A stretch of DNA of 64,000 nt from Massilia mucilaginosa (GTDB taxonomy: Bacteria > Pseudomonadota > Gammaproteobacteria > Burkholderiales > Burkholderiaceae_D): positions 152,559 through 216,558 of the forward strand of contig NZ_WHJH01000006.1 in the NCBI RefSeq assembly GCF_011682145.1. Direction: 5' to 3'. Positions 51,323 to 59,792 of the stretch are shown here, piece by piece. Position 1 is the stretch's first letter. Every line of letters starts with the position of its first letter. The position numbers and the translations under genes are program-made. The notes under the pieces are model-generated. The model had not been told where the DNA came from. It saw only the letters and a list, made by a program, of their open reading frames with translations, and searched no databases.

Positions 51323-51689
51323 GGTGCTGGTTATCGAAGACAATGCGGCCAACATGAAGCTGGCCACGCTGCTGCTGCGCAACGTGGATCACAAGGTGCT
51401 GTGCGCCGCCGATGCCGAGGCCGGCGTGGCGATGGCGCGCGCCGAACTGCCCGACCTGATCCTGATGGACATCCAGCTGCCGGGCATGGACGGGCTCGAG
51501 GCGACGGCGCTGCTCAAGAACGATCCGCTCACGGCGGCCATCCCGGTCATCGCCCTGACCGCCATGGCGATGAAGCACGACCGCGAAAAGAGCAGGTCGG
51601 CCGGTTGCGATGCGTATATCGCCAAGCCGCTGCGCTACGCCGAACTGTACGCGGCGATCAATGCCCTCCTGGTCAGAAGCCTGCCATGA
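51315..51689 (+). CDS. Single-domain response regulator (CheY/DivK-like)
   Basis: 124-residue stand-alone receiver. Acidic pair EDN in LVIEDNAANMKLATLLL, phosphoacceptor Asp52 in LILMDIQLPGMDG, Thr in VIALTAMAM and Lys in YIAKPLRYAEL are all present; no output domain. It resembles DivK-type shuttle receivers, which pass phosphate within relays. It overlaps the kinase upstream by 8 bases and the next gene by 4 (ATGA), so the three proteins are made together and very probably exchange phosphoryl groups. Confidence 0.93.
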   Translation: MAKVLVIEDNAANMKLATLLLRNVDHKVLCAADAEAGVAMARAELPDLILMDIQLPGMDGLEATALLKNDPLTAAIPVIALTAMAMKHDREKSRSAGCDAYIAKPLRYAELYAAINALLVRSLP

Positions 51690-54229
51690 AGCCGCGCCAG
51701 CCCAACATCCTGATCGTCGACGACGAGTTGCAGAACCGGCGCCTGCTGGCCGTGCTGCTCGGCCCGGAGGGTTATCTCACCTCGAGCGCGGCCAGCGGCG
51801 AGGAAGCACTGGCCGCGATCAGCACGGTCGCGCCGGATCTGATCCTGCTCGACCTGATGATGCCGGGAATCGACGGCTGCGCGGTCGCCAGTATCCTCAA
51901 GGCCAATCCGGCCACCGCCCACATCCCGATCATCATGGTGACCGCCCTGGTCGACCGCAGTGCCCGCCTGGCCGGCCTGGATGCGGGGGCCGAGGAATTC
52001 CTGACCAAGCCGGTCGACCGCGCCGAACTGTGGCTGCGCGTGCGCAATCTGTTGCGGCTCAAGGCCCTGGGCGCGATCGAGAGCCACAGCGCCGAACTGG
52101 AACAGCAGGTGCAGGCGCGCACCGTCGAGCTGCAGCGGTTCCGCACGGCGATGGACGCGACGGCCGACGCCATCATGCTGCTCAGCCATAAAACGATGCG
52201 TTTCGTCGAGGTCAATGCGACCGCCTGCGCCATGCTGGGCTATTCCCGGGACGAGTTGTTCTCCATGAGCCCGTGCGCACTGGACGAAACCGATCCGCAG
52301 CAGCTCGCCGGGCTGTGCGACGCCCTCATTGCGCTGGGCACAGATACCGCGCTGAGCACCAGCGAATTGGTGCGCAAGGATGGCACCCGGGTCCAGGTCG
52401 ACATCCACCGGCAGGCCATGCGCTCGGATAACGACTGGATCATCGTCGCCGTGGTGCGTGACATCACCGCGCGCAACGAGGCGGACCGGCGCCTGCATCA
52501 TCTGGCGCACCACGACCCGCTGACCGCCCTGCCCAATCGCATGCTGTTCTATGCGACCTTGAAGAAAACCCTGGAAGTGGCGATCGACAGCCGCTGGAAG
52601 GTGGCGGTGCTGTTCATCGACCTCGATCATTTCAAGGCCGTCAATGACACCCTCGGGCACATGGTTGGCGACGAGCTGCTGATCCAGTTCAGCGAGCGGC
52701 TCACGCAGTGCGCGCGCATCCGCGATACCGTCGGACGCCTCGGCGGCGACGAATTCGGGGTGATCCTGGTCGGCCAGGAGGGCCAGCAAGCCGCGGCGGT
52801 GGTCGCAGGCAAAATCGGGGCGGCACTGCGCGCACCGTTCCTGCTGCACGGACACGAGGTGAGCGTGAGCGCCAGCATCGGCATCACCATTCATCCCGAC
52901 GACAGCAGCGACCCGGACACCTTGATCAAGTACGCCGATACGGCCATGTACCGCGCCAAGCAGGCCGGACGCGACACCTACCGGTTCTTCACGGCGCAAA
53001 TGAATGCCGATGCGCTGGCGCAGCTCGACCTCGAATCGGCATTGCGCCGGGCCATCGACCAGGAGCAGTTTGTCCTGCACTACCAGCCCAAGCTTCAGCT
53101 CAGCGACGGCCGCATCGCGGGAGTGGAAGCGCTGCTGCGCTGGCAGCGCCCTGGTGTCGGCCTGGTTCCGCCGAACGAATTCATTCCGCTTCTCGAAGAA
53201 ACCGGCCTGATCGTGCGCGTGGGCAGTTGGGTCATCGCGGCGGCATGCCGGCAAATCGCCGAATGGCTCGCTTCGTCCGTAGGCGCGGTCCATGTCGCGG
53301 TCAACGTCTCCGGCCGCCAATTCATCGACAACGATCTGGATGCCGAGATCGCATTGGCCCTGGAAAAGTACGGCGTGCCGGGCGAGTTGCTGGAACTGGA
53401 GCTCACCGAAACCTCGATGATGGCCAATACCGAGCGCACCATCGACATTTTGTGCAAGCTCAAGAGCCGGGGCGTGCAGATTTCGGTCGACGATTTCGGC
53501 ACCGGGTACTCCAGCCTGTCCTACCTGCGCCGTTTTCCGATCAACAAGCTCAAAATCGACATCGCGTTCATCCGCGAAGTGACCACCAGTCCCGACGACG
53601 CGGCCATTGTCAGGGCCATCATCAGCATGGCCCGCAGCCTGAAACTGGAGGTGGTGGCCGAGGGCGTGGAAAACGAAATGCAGCTGAACTACCTGCGCCG
53701 TCACCAGTGCGACGAAATCCAGGGTTTCTACGTCAGCCGGCCGTTGACGGCGGCGGCGCTGCGCGAACTGCTCGCCTGCCCGCCGGTACTGAACCTATCG
53801 GAGGGCAACTTTGCCAGGCAAGTGCTGCTGATCGTCGACGACGATGCGCTGATGCTCGACATGCTGGCGGACGTGTTCAGCGCCGACGGCTATGACATCC
53901 TGACAGCGCACTCGGCGGCCGACGGCTTCGACTTGCTCGCGCTCCATGATGTGCAGGTCATCCTGTGCGACCAGCAAATGCCGGGCATGAACGGCAACGT
54001 GTTTCTCGACATCGTCAGGGAATTGCATCCGGAGACCATCCGCATCATGTTGTCGGGACAGTCGGACCTGTTACCGATCATGGGGGCGATCAACCAGGGT
54101 GCGGTATACCGCTTCTACAGCAAGCCGTGGGACAACAAGCTATTGCGCGACAATGTGCGCGCCGCCTTCCAGCACTACCGCGCCATGCAAGCCATGGCGG
54201 CCGCGCAACGCGCCTTGCCGCTCCCATGA
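51686..54229 (+). CDS. REC-PAS-GGDEF-EAL-REC bifunctional c-di-GMP protein
   Basis: 847-residue protein with five domains. First receiver (about 8-125, LILLDLMMPGIDG), a short coiled coil, PAS (about 150-265), a diguanylate cyclase domain with intact GGDEF at residue 353 and an inhibitory RIRD I-site five residues before it, an EAL phosphodiesterase domain with EAL at 481 plus ELTET, DDFGTGYSS and EGVE, and a second receiver (LLIVDDDALMLDMLADVF, CDQQMPGMNG) in place of a C-terminal output. Both enzyme halves look active. The two receivers at both ends are unusual and suit integration of a phosphorelay. The start ATG at 51686 overlaps the previous stop. Confidence 0.92.
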   Translation: MKPRQPNILIVDDELQNRRLLAVLLGPEGYLTSSAASGEEALAAISTVAPDLILLDLMMPGIDGCAVASILKANPATAHIPIIMVTALVDRSARLAGLDAGAEEFLTKPVDRAELWLRVRNLLRLKALGAIESHSAELEQQVQARTVELQRFRTAMDATADAIMLLSHKTMRFVEVNATACAMLGYSRDELFSMSPCALDETDPQQLAGLCDALIALGTDTALSTSELVRKDGTRVQVDIHRQAMRSDNDWIIVAVVRDITARNEADRRLHHLAHHDPLTALPNRMLFYATLKKTLEVAIDSRWKVAVLFIDLDHFKAVNDTLGHMVGDELLIQFSERLTQCARIRDTVGRLGGDEFGVILVGQEGQQAAAVVAGKIGAALRAPFLLHGHEVSVSASIGITIHPDDSSDPDTLIKYADTAMYRAKQAGRDTYRFFTAQMNADALAQLDLESALRRAIDQEQFVLHYQPKLQLSDGRIAGVEALLRWQRPGVGLVPPNEFIPLLEETGLIVRVGSWVIAAACRQIAEWLASSVGAVHVAVNVSGRQFIDNDLDAEIALALEKYGVPGELLELELTETSMMANTERTIDILCKLKSRGVQISVDDFGTGYSSLSYLRRFPINKLKIDIAFIREVTTSPDDAAIVRAIISMARSLKLEVVAEGVENEMQLNYLRRHQCDEIQGFYVSRPLTAAALRELLACPPVLNLSEGNFARQVLLIVDDDALMLDMLADVFSADGYDILTAHSAADGFDLLALHDVQVILCDQQMPGMNGNVFLDIVRELHPETIRIMLSGQSDLLPIMGAINQGAVYRFYSKPWDNKLLRDNVRAAFQHYRAMQAMAAAQRALPLP

Positions 54230-54320
54230 AGGCGTGCCGCCTGAACTGGCGCAGCGAGCAAGGCTGACGGCACCGCACGGCCGGCCGCAAAGCGCGATTG
54301 TTTGCTACAGTAGCGGCATC

Positions 54321-54536
54321 ATGAAACCAGAACACCTCCAGCTGCTGCTGACCCGCGAGATGCCTTACGGTAAATACAAAGGCCGCGTCATCGCCGACCT
54401 GCCCGGCCACTATCTTGGCTGGTTCGCGCGCGAGGGCTTTCCGCGCGGCGAAATCGGTGAACTGCTCGCCCTGATGTACGAGCTCGATCACAACGACCTG
54501 CGCAGCCTGCTCGATCCCTTGCGCGGGCGGCGCTGA
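54321..54536 (+). CDS. DUF3820 family small protein
   Basis: 71-residue soluble protein belonging to DUF3820, recognised by MPYGKYKGRVIADLPGHYL and WFAREGFPRGEIGELLALMYE. Members are sometimes annotated as putative quorum-sensing-regulated virulence factors; the biochemical function is unknown. Compact single domain, no membrane segment. The ATG at 54321 follows the previous gene by 91 bases and a direct Shine-Dalgarno is weak (tagcgg). It converges on the glycosyltransferase gene with a 9-base gap. Confidence 0.85.
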   Translation: MKPEHLQLLLTREMPYGKYKGRVIADLPGHYLGWFAREGFPRGEIGELLALMYELDHNDLRSLLDPLRGRR

Positions 54537-54545
54537 ACGGTTGCC

Positions 54546-56423
54546 TTACGATGCTGGCCGTGGCCGCCCCGGCTTGCCCGCCGCCTCGATCACGCGCCGG
54601 AAGAACGTCACCAGGTCCGGCACATGCGCATCGAACGTGAAGAGCGCGCGCTGCGACCATACCTGCTGGCGCAACGCGTCCATGTGCGGCCGGTCGCGCA
54701 GCAAGGCGCCCAGGTGCGCAATCGTGTCGTAGAACACCCCCGTGCCGAGCCGGCGCGAGAGGGCCTGCGTGGCGACAATCGCACCCGCGTTACGGCGCTG
54801 TATCATCGGCAAGCCGGCGGCGGCCAGGGTCGCCATGCGCGCCGGATAGTTAAGATCGTCCCAGTTGGCGCGCCGCAGTTCGCCGTCGTTAGTACTGGCA
54901 AAGGCATGCAGCCAGCCGGCGTCGTAGCGCGAAAATTCCTCCACCCAGCGCGACTGCTCGACGTTGGCGTGCAGGTGCAGGTGGCGCGGCGCCAGGCGGC
55001 GCGCGTCCTCGATCCATTGACGCCACTGGCCGTGGGTAAAGTCGCCGTAAAAATGCAGATGGATGCCCTGCGCAGCCAGTTCGCCCACCGTGTGCGGATG
55101 CAGCCCGATGGGACGCCCCGGCACCACCGTGTGGATCTCGCCATCGCCCCCGGCGGACAGCAAGGGCGTGCGTTCGCCGCCAAACCAGCCGGCCCTGGGC
55201 AGGTCGCCATCGAGCACATGGCAGGGTTTGGATGTGGACAAACCCGGCAAGACGGTATCGAACCAGTCGCGCATCTCGGGGCTGCTGAAGATGCAGCCGT
55301 CGGCATGCTCGAACAACTCCACCAGCTGCGGCCACGTGCCTTTTTCGAGGCAGATGAACGGCCCCTCCTTGAAATGCCACACGAACGGCACGCCAGGGGT
55401 GGCCAGCATCAGCGCATGGCAAAACGGCACCGCCTGCCAGTTCAACTGGGCGTGGATGACGTCCGGCCGCAGCTCCCCGACCGCCTTGCGCCAGTCATCG
55501 AAGGGCAGCTCGCGCACATGCCCGAACGGCAGCGGCCCGACCGTGTTGTACCAGTACGGCGCGCGCATCCACAGCCCGTGCAGCGTGTGGCCCTGCTCTT
55601 CCAGCGCCAGCACGCGCTCGGCGTTGTAGGCCAGTTCGCCCGCCAGCAGGATGTTCAGGCCGTCCGCCGCCGCTGGCGTGGGCGCTCGCTCGCGCATGGC
55701 GCGGTACTGCGCCACCTCGTCGATCGCGTTGCCCATGGTGGTGTGAAAGCGCAGCGGTTCGCGTACCTGGTAATGCTGGCGGAACGGGTTGATGCCGCCG
55801 CCAGGTTCCTGCATCAATTTGTGGCGCTGGGCCGGGTGGCTGGTCCATTCGCAGCTCACCCGGCCCGTAGCGATGAACGTCCCGCGCGCGCGCAGGCGGC
55901 CCCAGAACAGCCGTTCCAGGTCGTCGGATTCGAGCTCGCCGCGCGCGCTCCAGCGCAACTCGCTGCGGCGGTGCATGCACTGGACCAGTTGCAGCGCGAC
56001 GCCGGCCAGCTGCCCGGAGGCCTCGCGGTTGTAATGGTGGCGCATGCCGGAAAACGCCAGCACGGCCGCCGGATCGTCTTGCAGCGCCGCGCGCAGCGAC
56101 GCCAGGTGGTCGCGGTAAAACAGGTCGTCGCTGGGCAGGCAGGCGATGAGCGGCGCGCGCGCCTGGTCCAGCGCCACGTTCAGGGCGTTGCCGAGGCCCG
56201 TGTTGTGCGGCAGGCGCTGGTAGCGCACGCGCGCGTCGGGCAGGAACGGGGCGACGGCGCGCGCCGTGCCGGCGCCGGGCGAGCCGTCGTCGATGACGAT
56301 GGCTTCCCAGGCGGTGAGCGACTGGGCCAGCAGGCTGTCGAGCGCGCGCCGGAGAAAATGGGACTGGCCGTAGGTCGGCATCAGTACGCTGACCTGCGGG
56401 GTGGTGGGGGATGTGGTTGTCAC
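54546..56423 (-). CDS. Two-domain glycosyltransferase (GT2 plus GT-B-like)
   Basis: 625-residue cytoplasmic protein. The first 230 residues are a GT2 (GT-A fold) domain: VSVLMPTYGQSHFLRRALDS, EAIVIDDGSPGAG and the metal-binding DD in LPSDDLFYRDHL. After a linker, residues about 295-620 form a GT-B-like domain starting LNILLAGELAYNAERVLALE, with FVWHFKEGPFICLEKG and a C-terminal nucleotide-sugar-site-like region (GRPIGLHPHTVG, YPARMATLAAAGLPMI). A fusion of two folds suggests it adds two sugars in turn, for example to a polysaccharide or glycan. The start is GTG at 56423 with GAAGAG upstream. It lies next to signalling genes, not to other polysaccharide genes. Confidence 0.8.
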   Translation of the reverse strand: MTTTSPTTPQVSVLMPTYGQSHFLRRALDSLLAQSLTAWEAIVIDDGSPGAGTARAVAPFLPDARVRYQRLPHNTGLGNALNVALDQARAPLIACLPSDDLFYRDHLASLRAALQDDPAAVLAFSGMRHHYNREASGQLAGVALQLVQCMHRRSELRWSARGELESDDLERLFWGRLRARGTFIATGRVSCEWTSHPAQRHKLMQEPGGGINPFRQHYQVREPLRFHTTMGNAIDEVAQYRAMRERAPTPAAADGLNILLAGELAYNAERVLALEEQGHTLHGLWMRAPYWYNTVGPLPFGHVRELPFDDWRKAVGELRPDVIHAQLNWQAVPFCHALMLATPGVPFVWHFKEGPFICLEKGTWPQLVELFEHADGCIFSSPEMRDWFDTVLPGLSTSKPCHVLDGDLPRAGWFGGERTPLLSAGGDGEIHTVVPGRPIGLHPHTVGELAAQGIHLHFYGDFTHGQWRQWIEDARRLAPRHLHLHANVEQSRWVEEFSRYDAGWLHAFASTNDGELRRANWDDLNYPARMATLAAAGLPMIQRRNAGAIVATQALSRRLGTGVFYDTIAHLGALLRDRPHMDALRQQVWSQRALFTFDAHVPDLVTFFRRVIEAAGKPGRPRPAS

Positions 56424-56509
56424 AGCGAGCTCTTCATAGGATGGTTGACCTGTGAAGAAAGCATGCGCGGAAAATGCGCGCCTTGTTTGATGTCGAACAG
56501 AGGTGCGCG

Positions 56510-58696
56510 CTATCGGCTCACTGTCAGGCGCTTGCTTTCGCGCTGCATGCGGGCAAACTCGTCGCCGCTGACTGCCGGACTGAACAGGTAGCCTTGCAGC
56601 TGGTCGCAGCCCAGATCGCGCAGGAATGCCATCTGCTCGGGCGTCTCCACGCCTTCGGCCACGATTTCCTGGCGCAGTTGCTGGGCCATGGTGACGATGG
56701 CGCGCGCGATGGCGCAATCGTTTTCTTCGTACGGCAGGCCGATCACGAAGGAACGGTCGATCTTGAGTGTACTGATCGGGAATTTTTTCAGGTAGGCCAG
56801 GCTCGAATACCCGGTTCCGAAGTCGTCCAGCGCCAGCGCCAGGCCCATGGCCACCAGGTCGTTCATGATCGCGATCACGCTGTCGGTGCCGCGCACCAGC
56901 AGGCTCTCGGTAAGCTCCAGCATGATCTGCGCCGGTTCCACGCCGTGCAGGTCCAGCACGTCGCTCATGCGGCCCGGCAGGCTGCGGTCGAACTGGCGCG
57001 CCGAGACGTTGACGGCGACCGGCGGCATCGACACTCCCGCATCGTCCCAGGCGCGGATCTGGCGGCACGCTTCGTTCATGACCCAGTTGCCGATATCGAA
57101 AATGAGGCCGGTCTCTTCGGCCAGCGGGATGAACACGCCCGGCGAGACCATGCCGCGCTCCGGGTGGCGCCAGCGGATCAGCGCTTCGGCGCCCACGATG
57201 CGCCCGCTGCGCAGGCTCACCTTGGGCTGGTAGTGCAGCTCGAACTGGTTCTCGGCCAGGGCCGTGCGCAGTTCGGTCTCCAGGCGCAGGCGTTCGCGCG
57301 CGCGCTGGTCCATCTCGTCGCGGTAGAACAAGAAGCCGCCCAGGCCGAACTCACCGGCCTTGGCCAGCGCCACCTCGGCAAAGCGCAGCAGCGAGGCGGT
57401 GTCCATGCTGTCGTCGAGATACAGCGCGATGCCGATATTGGCGCTCACCTGCAGGCCATGGCCGGCCACCAGCAGCGGCGCGGCCAGGGTCGCGAGCAGC
57501 TTTTGCGCGACGATGCCGGCGTGCTCGCGCTGGCCGATGGTGGGCAGCGCCACGGCGAATTTGCTGCCGTCGATACGCGCCAGAATATCCGGCTCGCGCA
57601 GCACGCCGCGGAACAGGCGCCCGACCGTGCAAATGACTTCGCTGGCCACGTCGTGGCCGAGCGTGTCGCTGATGGCGCCGATGCGATTGACTTCGATGAC
57701 CATCAGCGCGCCATACTCGTTGCCGCGGCGCGCTTCGTTGAGCACCTGCCCGACCAGGTGGTTGAACAGCGAACGGTTGGGCAGGCCGGTCAGGCCGTCG
57801 TAGTTGGCCATGCGCTGCATGCGCGCCTCGGCGTCCTTGTGCACGCTGATGTCGGAGAACAGCGAAAAGGTATGCGTGATCCGGCCCTCGGCATTGCGCA
57901 CCACGCTGATGGTGACCGACTGCGGAAACAGCTCGCCGTTCTTGCGCTTGCCGACAATCTCGCCGCGAAACGGGCCGTTGCCCTGCATGGCGGCGCGCAC
58001 CTTGGCGCGGAAGTCGGCGTCGTGCACGCCGGAGCGCAGCAGGTCGGGCGTCTGGCCGATCGACTCGGTGGCCGAGTAGCCGGTGATGCGGGTAAACGAG
58101 CTGTTGATCGACACGATCCGCTCGCTGGCGTCGGTAATGAGCACGCCCTGGTCGCTGTCTTCGATGATGCGCGCATACAGGCGGATCTTGTCTTCCTCGG
58201 TCAGGTGTTCGGCCAGCGGCGAGAGGTGCACCAGCATGCCGATCGCTTCGCCGTCGTCGTCGTTGATCAGCGACAGCGCCAGCCGCACCCAGATCACGTC
58301 GCCACTCTTGCGGCGGCGCCGCACTTCGACCAGGCAGCTTCCATGTTCGAGGAACAGTTCGGCGATGCCCGGATCGTCGGCGCCGGCATCGTCGGCATAC
58401 AGGAACAGCACGTGCTGGCCAATCGCTTCGTCGCTGGTGTAGCCGAACACCGCTTCGGCGCCACGGTTCCAGCTGGTGAGGTAGCCCGACAGATCGAGCA
58501 CGATCACCGCGTCGTCGGACTGCTCGTAGGTGTCGGCGTGGTGCTGCAGCAGGCGCCGCGCCAGCGGGAGTTGCGCCTGCTTGGCCAGCAGCAGTTCGGC
58601 TTCGAGCCGTACCAGCATCTCGGCCAGGGCGTTGCCTTCCATGGCGCGCGCATTGCGCACCAGGTCCAGGCTGCGGTCGAGCGCCGATTCAGCCAT
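56510..58696 (-). CDS. PAS-PAS-GGDEF(degenerate)-EAL protein, probable c-di-GMP phosphodiesterase
   Basis: 728-residue signalling protein. N-terminal coiled coil (about 1-50), PAS domains at about 45-160 (DDAVIVLDLSGYLTSWNRG) and 175-300 (DQGVLITDASERIVSINSSF), a GGDEF-family domain in which the signature is DGSKF instead of GGDEF, and a complete EAL domain with EALIRW, ELTES, DDFGTGYSS and EGVE. The cyclase half should be inactive or GTP-binding only, so the protein is likely a phosphodiesterase. The ATG at 58696 overlaps the HDOD gene's end by 8 bases, so both are co-translated. The C-terminal region ends soon after the EAL domain. Confidence 0.92.
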   Translation of the reverse strand: MAESALDRSLDLVRNARAMEGNALAEMLVRLEAELLLAKQAQLPLARRLLQHHADTYEQSDDAVIVLDLSGYLTSWNRGAEAVFGYTSDEAIGQHVLFLYADDAGADDPGIAELFLEHGSCLVEVRRRRKSGDVIWVRLALSLINDDDGEAIGMLVHLSPLAEHLTEEDKIRLYARIIEDSDQGVLITDASERIVSINSSFTRITGYSATESIGQTPDLLRSGVHDADFRAKVRAAMQGNGPFRGEIVGKRKNGELFPQSVTISVVRNAEGRITHTFSLFSDISVHKDAEARMQRMANYDGLTGLPNRSLFNHLVGQVLNEARRGNEYGALMVIEVNRIGAISDTLGHDVASEVICTVGRLFRGVLREPDILARIDGSKFAVALPTIGQREHAGIVAQKLLATLAAPLLVAGHGLQVSANIGIALYLDDSMDTASLLRFAEVALAKAGEFGLGGFLFYRDEMDQRARERLRLETELRTALAENQFELHYQPKVSLRSGRIVGAEALIRWRHPERGMVSPGVFIPLAEETGLIFDIGNWVMNEACRQIRAWDDAGVSMPPVAVNVSARQFDRSLPGRMSDVLDLHGVEPAQIMLELTESLLVRGTDSVIAIMNDLVAMGLALALDDFGTGYSSLAYLKKFPISTLKIDRSFVIGLPYEENDCAIARAIVTMAQQLRQEIVAEGVETPEQMAFLRDLGCDQLQGYLFSPAVSGDEFARMQRESKRLTVSR

Positions 58697-59681
58697 GGCT
58701 AGCCGCCCCGCTATCGCGCAGCGCGCCCAGCATCCAGCGGTGCGCTTCCAGGATGGCGCCATTGAAGTCGGCCGGCGCGATCTGCAAGGCCGCCAGGCGC
58801 GCGGCCAGCGCATCGGGTTCGCCGCGTTCGGCCAGTTCGACCAGGTCGAGCAGCGCGCCCAGTTCACCCTCGCGATGCAGCAGCGCGCCCTGCACCGACT
58901 CGCTGATCGACAGCGGCGCCAGCAAGGATGCCAGCGGCAGGCCGAACAGGATGCCGAGCAGCGAGAACATGCCGGTCATGAAGGCTTGCTCCTGGGTGAG
59001 CTTGTCCAGGCCGCGCGTGCGCGCCAGCAGTTCGAGGGCGCGCGCGCGCACCGCCACGCGCGCCAGCAGCATGGGCGAGCGGATGTCGCCTTTCTGGGCG
59101 GCGAACAGCATCAGGTTGAGCCAGCGCCGCAGCTGCTGGCGTCCGAGGATCAGCAGCGCCTGGCCGAAGCTGGTGATGCGGCGCACCACGCCCATGCCGA
59201 GCGAGTTGACCAGGCGCAGGAGCTGGTACGACATGGTCGGGTCGAGCCGCAGCAGCGCTTCGATTTCGTGGGTGTCGGCGTCGGCCGCGACCAGCTGCAC
59301 CAGTTGCAGCGCGAGCGTGCGCGAGGCGGCCTGGCTGGCCAGCACCTTGGCCGGCGCGCCGAGGCACCAGTCGCCCTCGATCCAGCGCGCCTCGGGCGGC
59401 AGCGGCATGCTGGTGAAGCGCTCGCCGGCGCGGAACAGGGTACCCTCGGCCAGCTCGGTCCAGCCGTGCCCGGCCAGCGCCGCGGCCAGCTGCGGGTCGG
59501 TAGCGGCGCGGTACAGGCACGGAAAATCCCGGCACAGGACGCCCAGATCGTCGACGACCGCGCTCGCCAGCCGCGCTTCGCCGGTGGCCGCGCCGACGTC
59601 GATCAGCAGCCCTGAGGGCAAGCCGCGACGGTCCGCCAGGACGCGGAAAACAAGCAAAGGGGCCGGGCTCGCGCAGGTCAT
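58689..59681 (-). CDS. HDOD signalling protein with degenerate N-terminal EAL-like part
   Basis: 330 residues from the ATG at 59681. The N-terminal third (LLVFRVLADRRGLPSGLLID, DFPCLYRAATDPQLA) looks like a worn EAL-like domain and the C-terminal 200 residues are an HDOD domain (LLRLDPTMSYQLLRLVNSLG, then ITSFGQALLILGRQQLRRWL), the EAL-HDOD (YuxH-like) layout. A better start may be the ATG at 59715, preceded by GGGGG and reading MKFVATHHLDPNDLREPGP, but that frame is out of register by one base near 59665; see findings. It overlaps the EAL-protein gene downstream by 8 bases. Role in c-di-GMP signalling is inference from the pair. Confidence 0.8.
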   Translation of the reverse strand: MTCASPAPLLVFRVLADRRGLPSGLLIDVGAATGEARLASAVVDDLGVLCRDFPCLYRAATDPQLAAALAGHGWTELAEGTLFRAGERFTSMPLPPEARWIEGDWCLGAPAKVLASQAASRTLALQLVQLVAADADTHEIEALLRLDPTMSYQLLRLVNSLGMGVVRRITSFGQALLILGRQQLRRWLNLMLFAAQKGDIRSPMLLARVAVRARALELLARTRGLDKLTQEQAFMTGMFSLLGILFGLPLASLLAPLSISESVQGALLHREGELGALLDLVELAERGEPDALAARLAALQIAPADFNGAILEAHRWMLGALRDSGAASHG

Positions 59682-59792
59682 TGGGATCGAGATGGTGGGT
59701 GGCAACAAATTTCATGTTACCCCCGGGGAATTCACCGTCGCCAAGGTTTAGATCAACATCCAAGATGATTCACGGAAAATATCCGCGATGTC

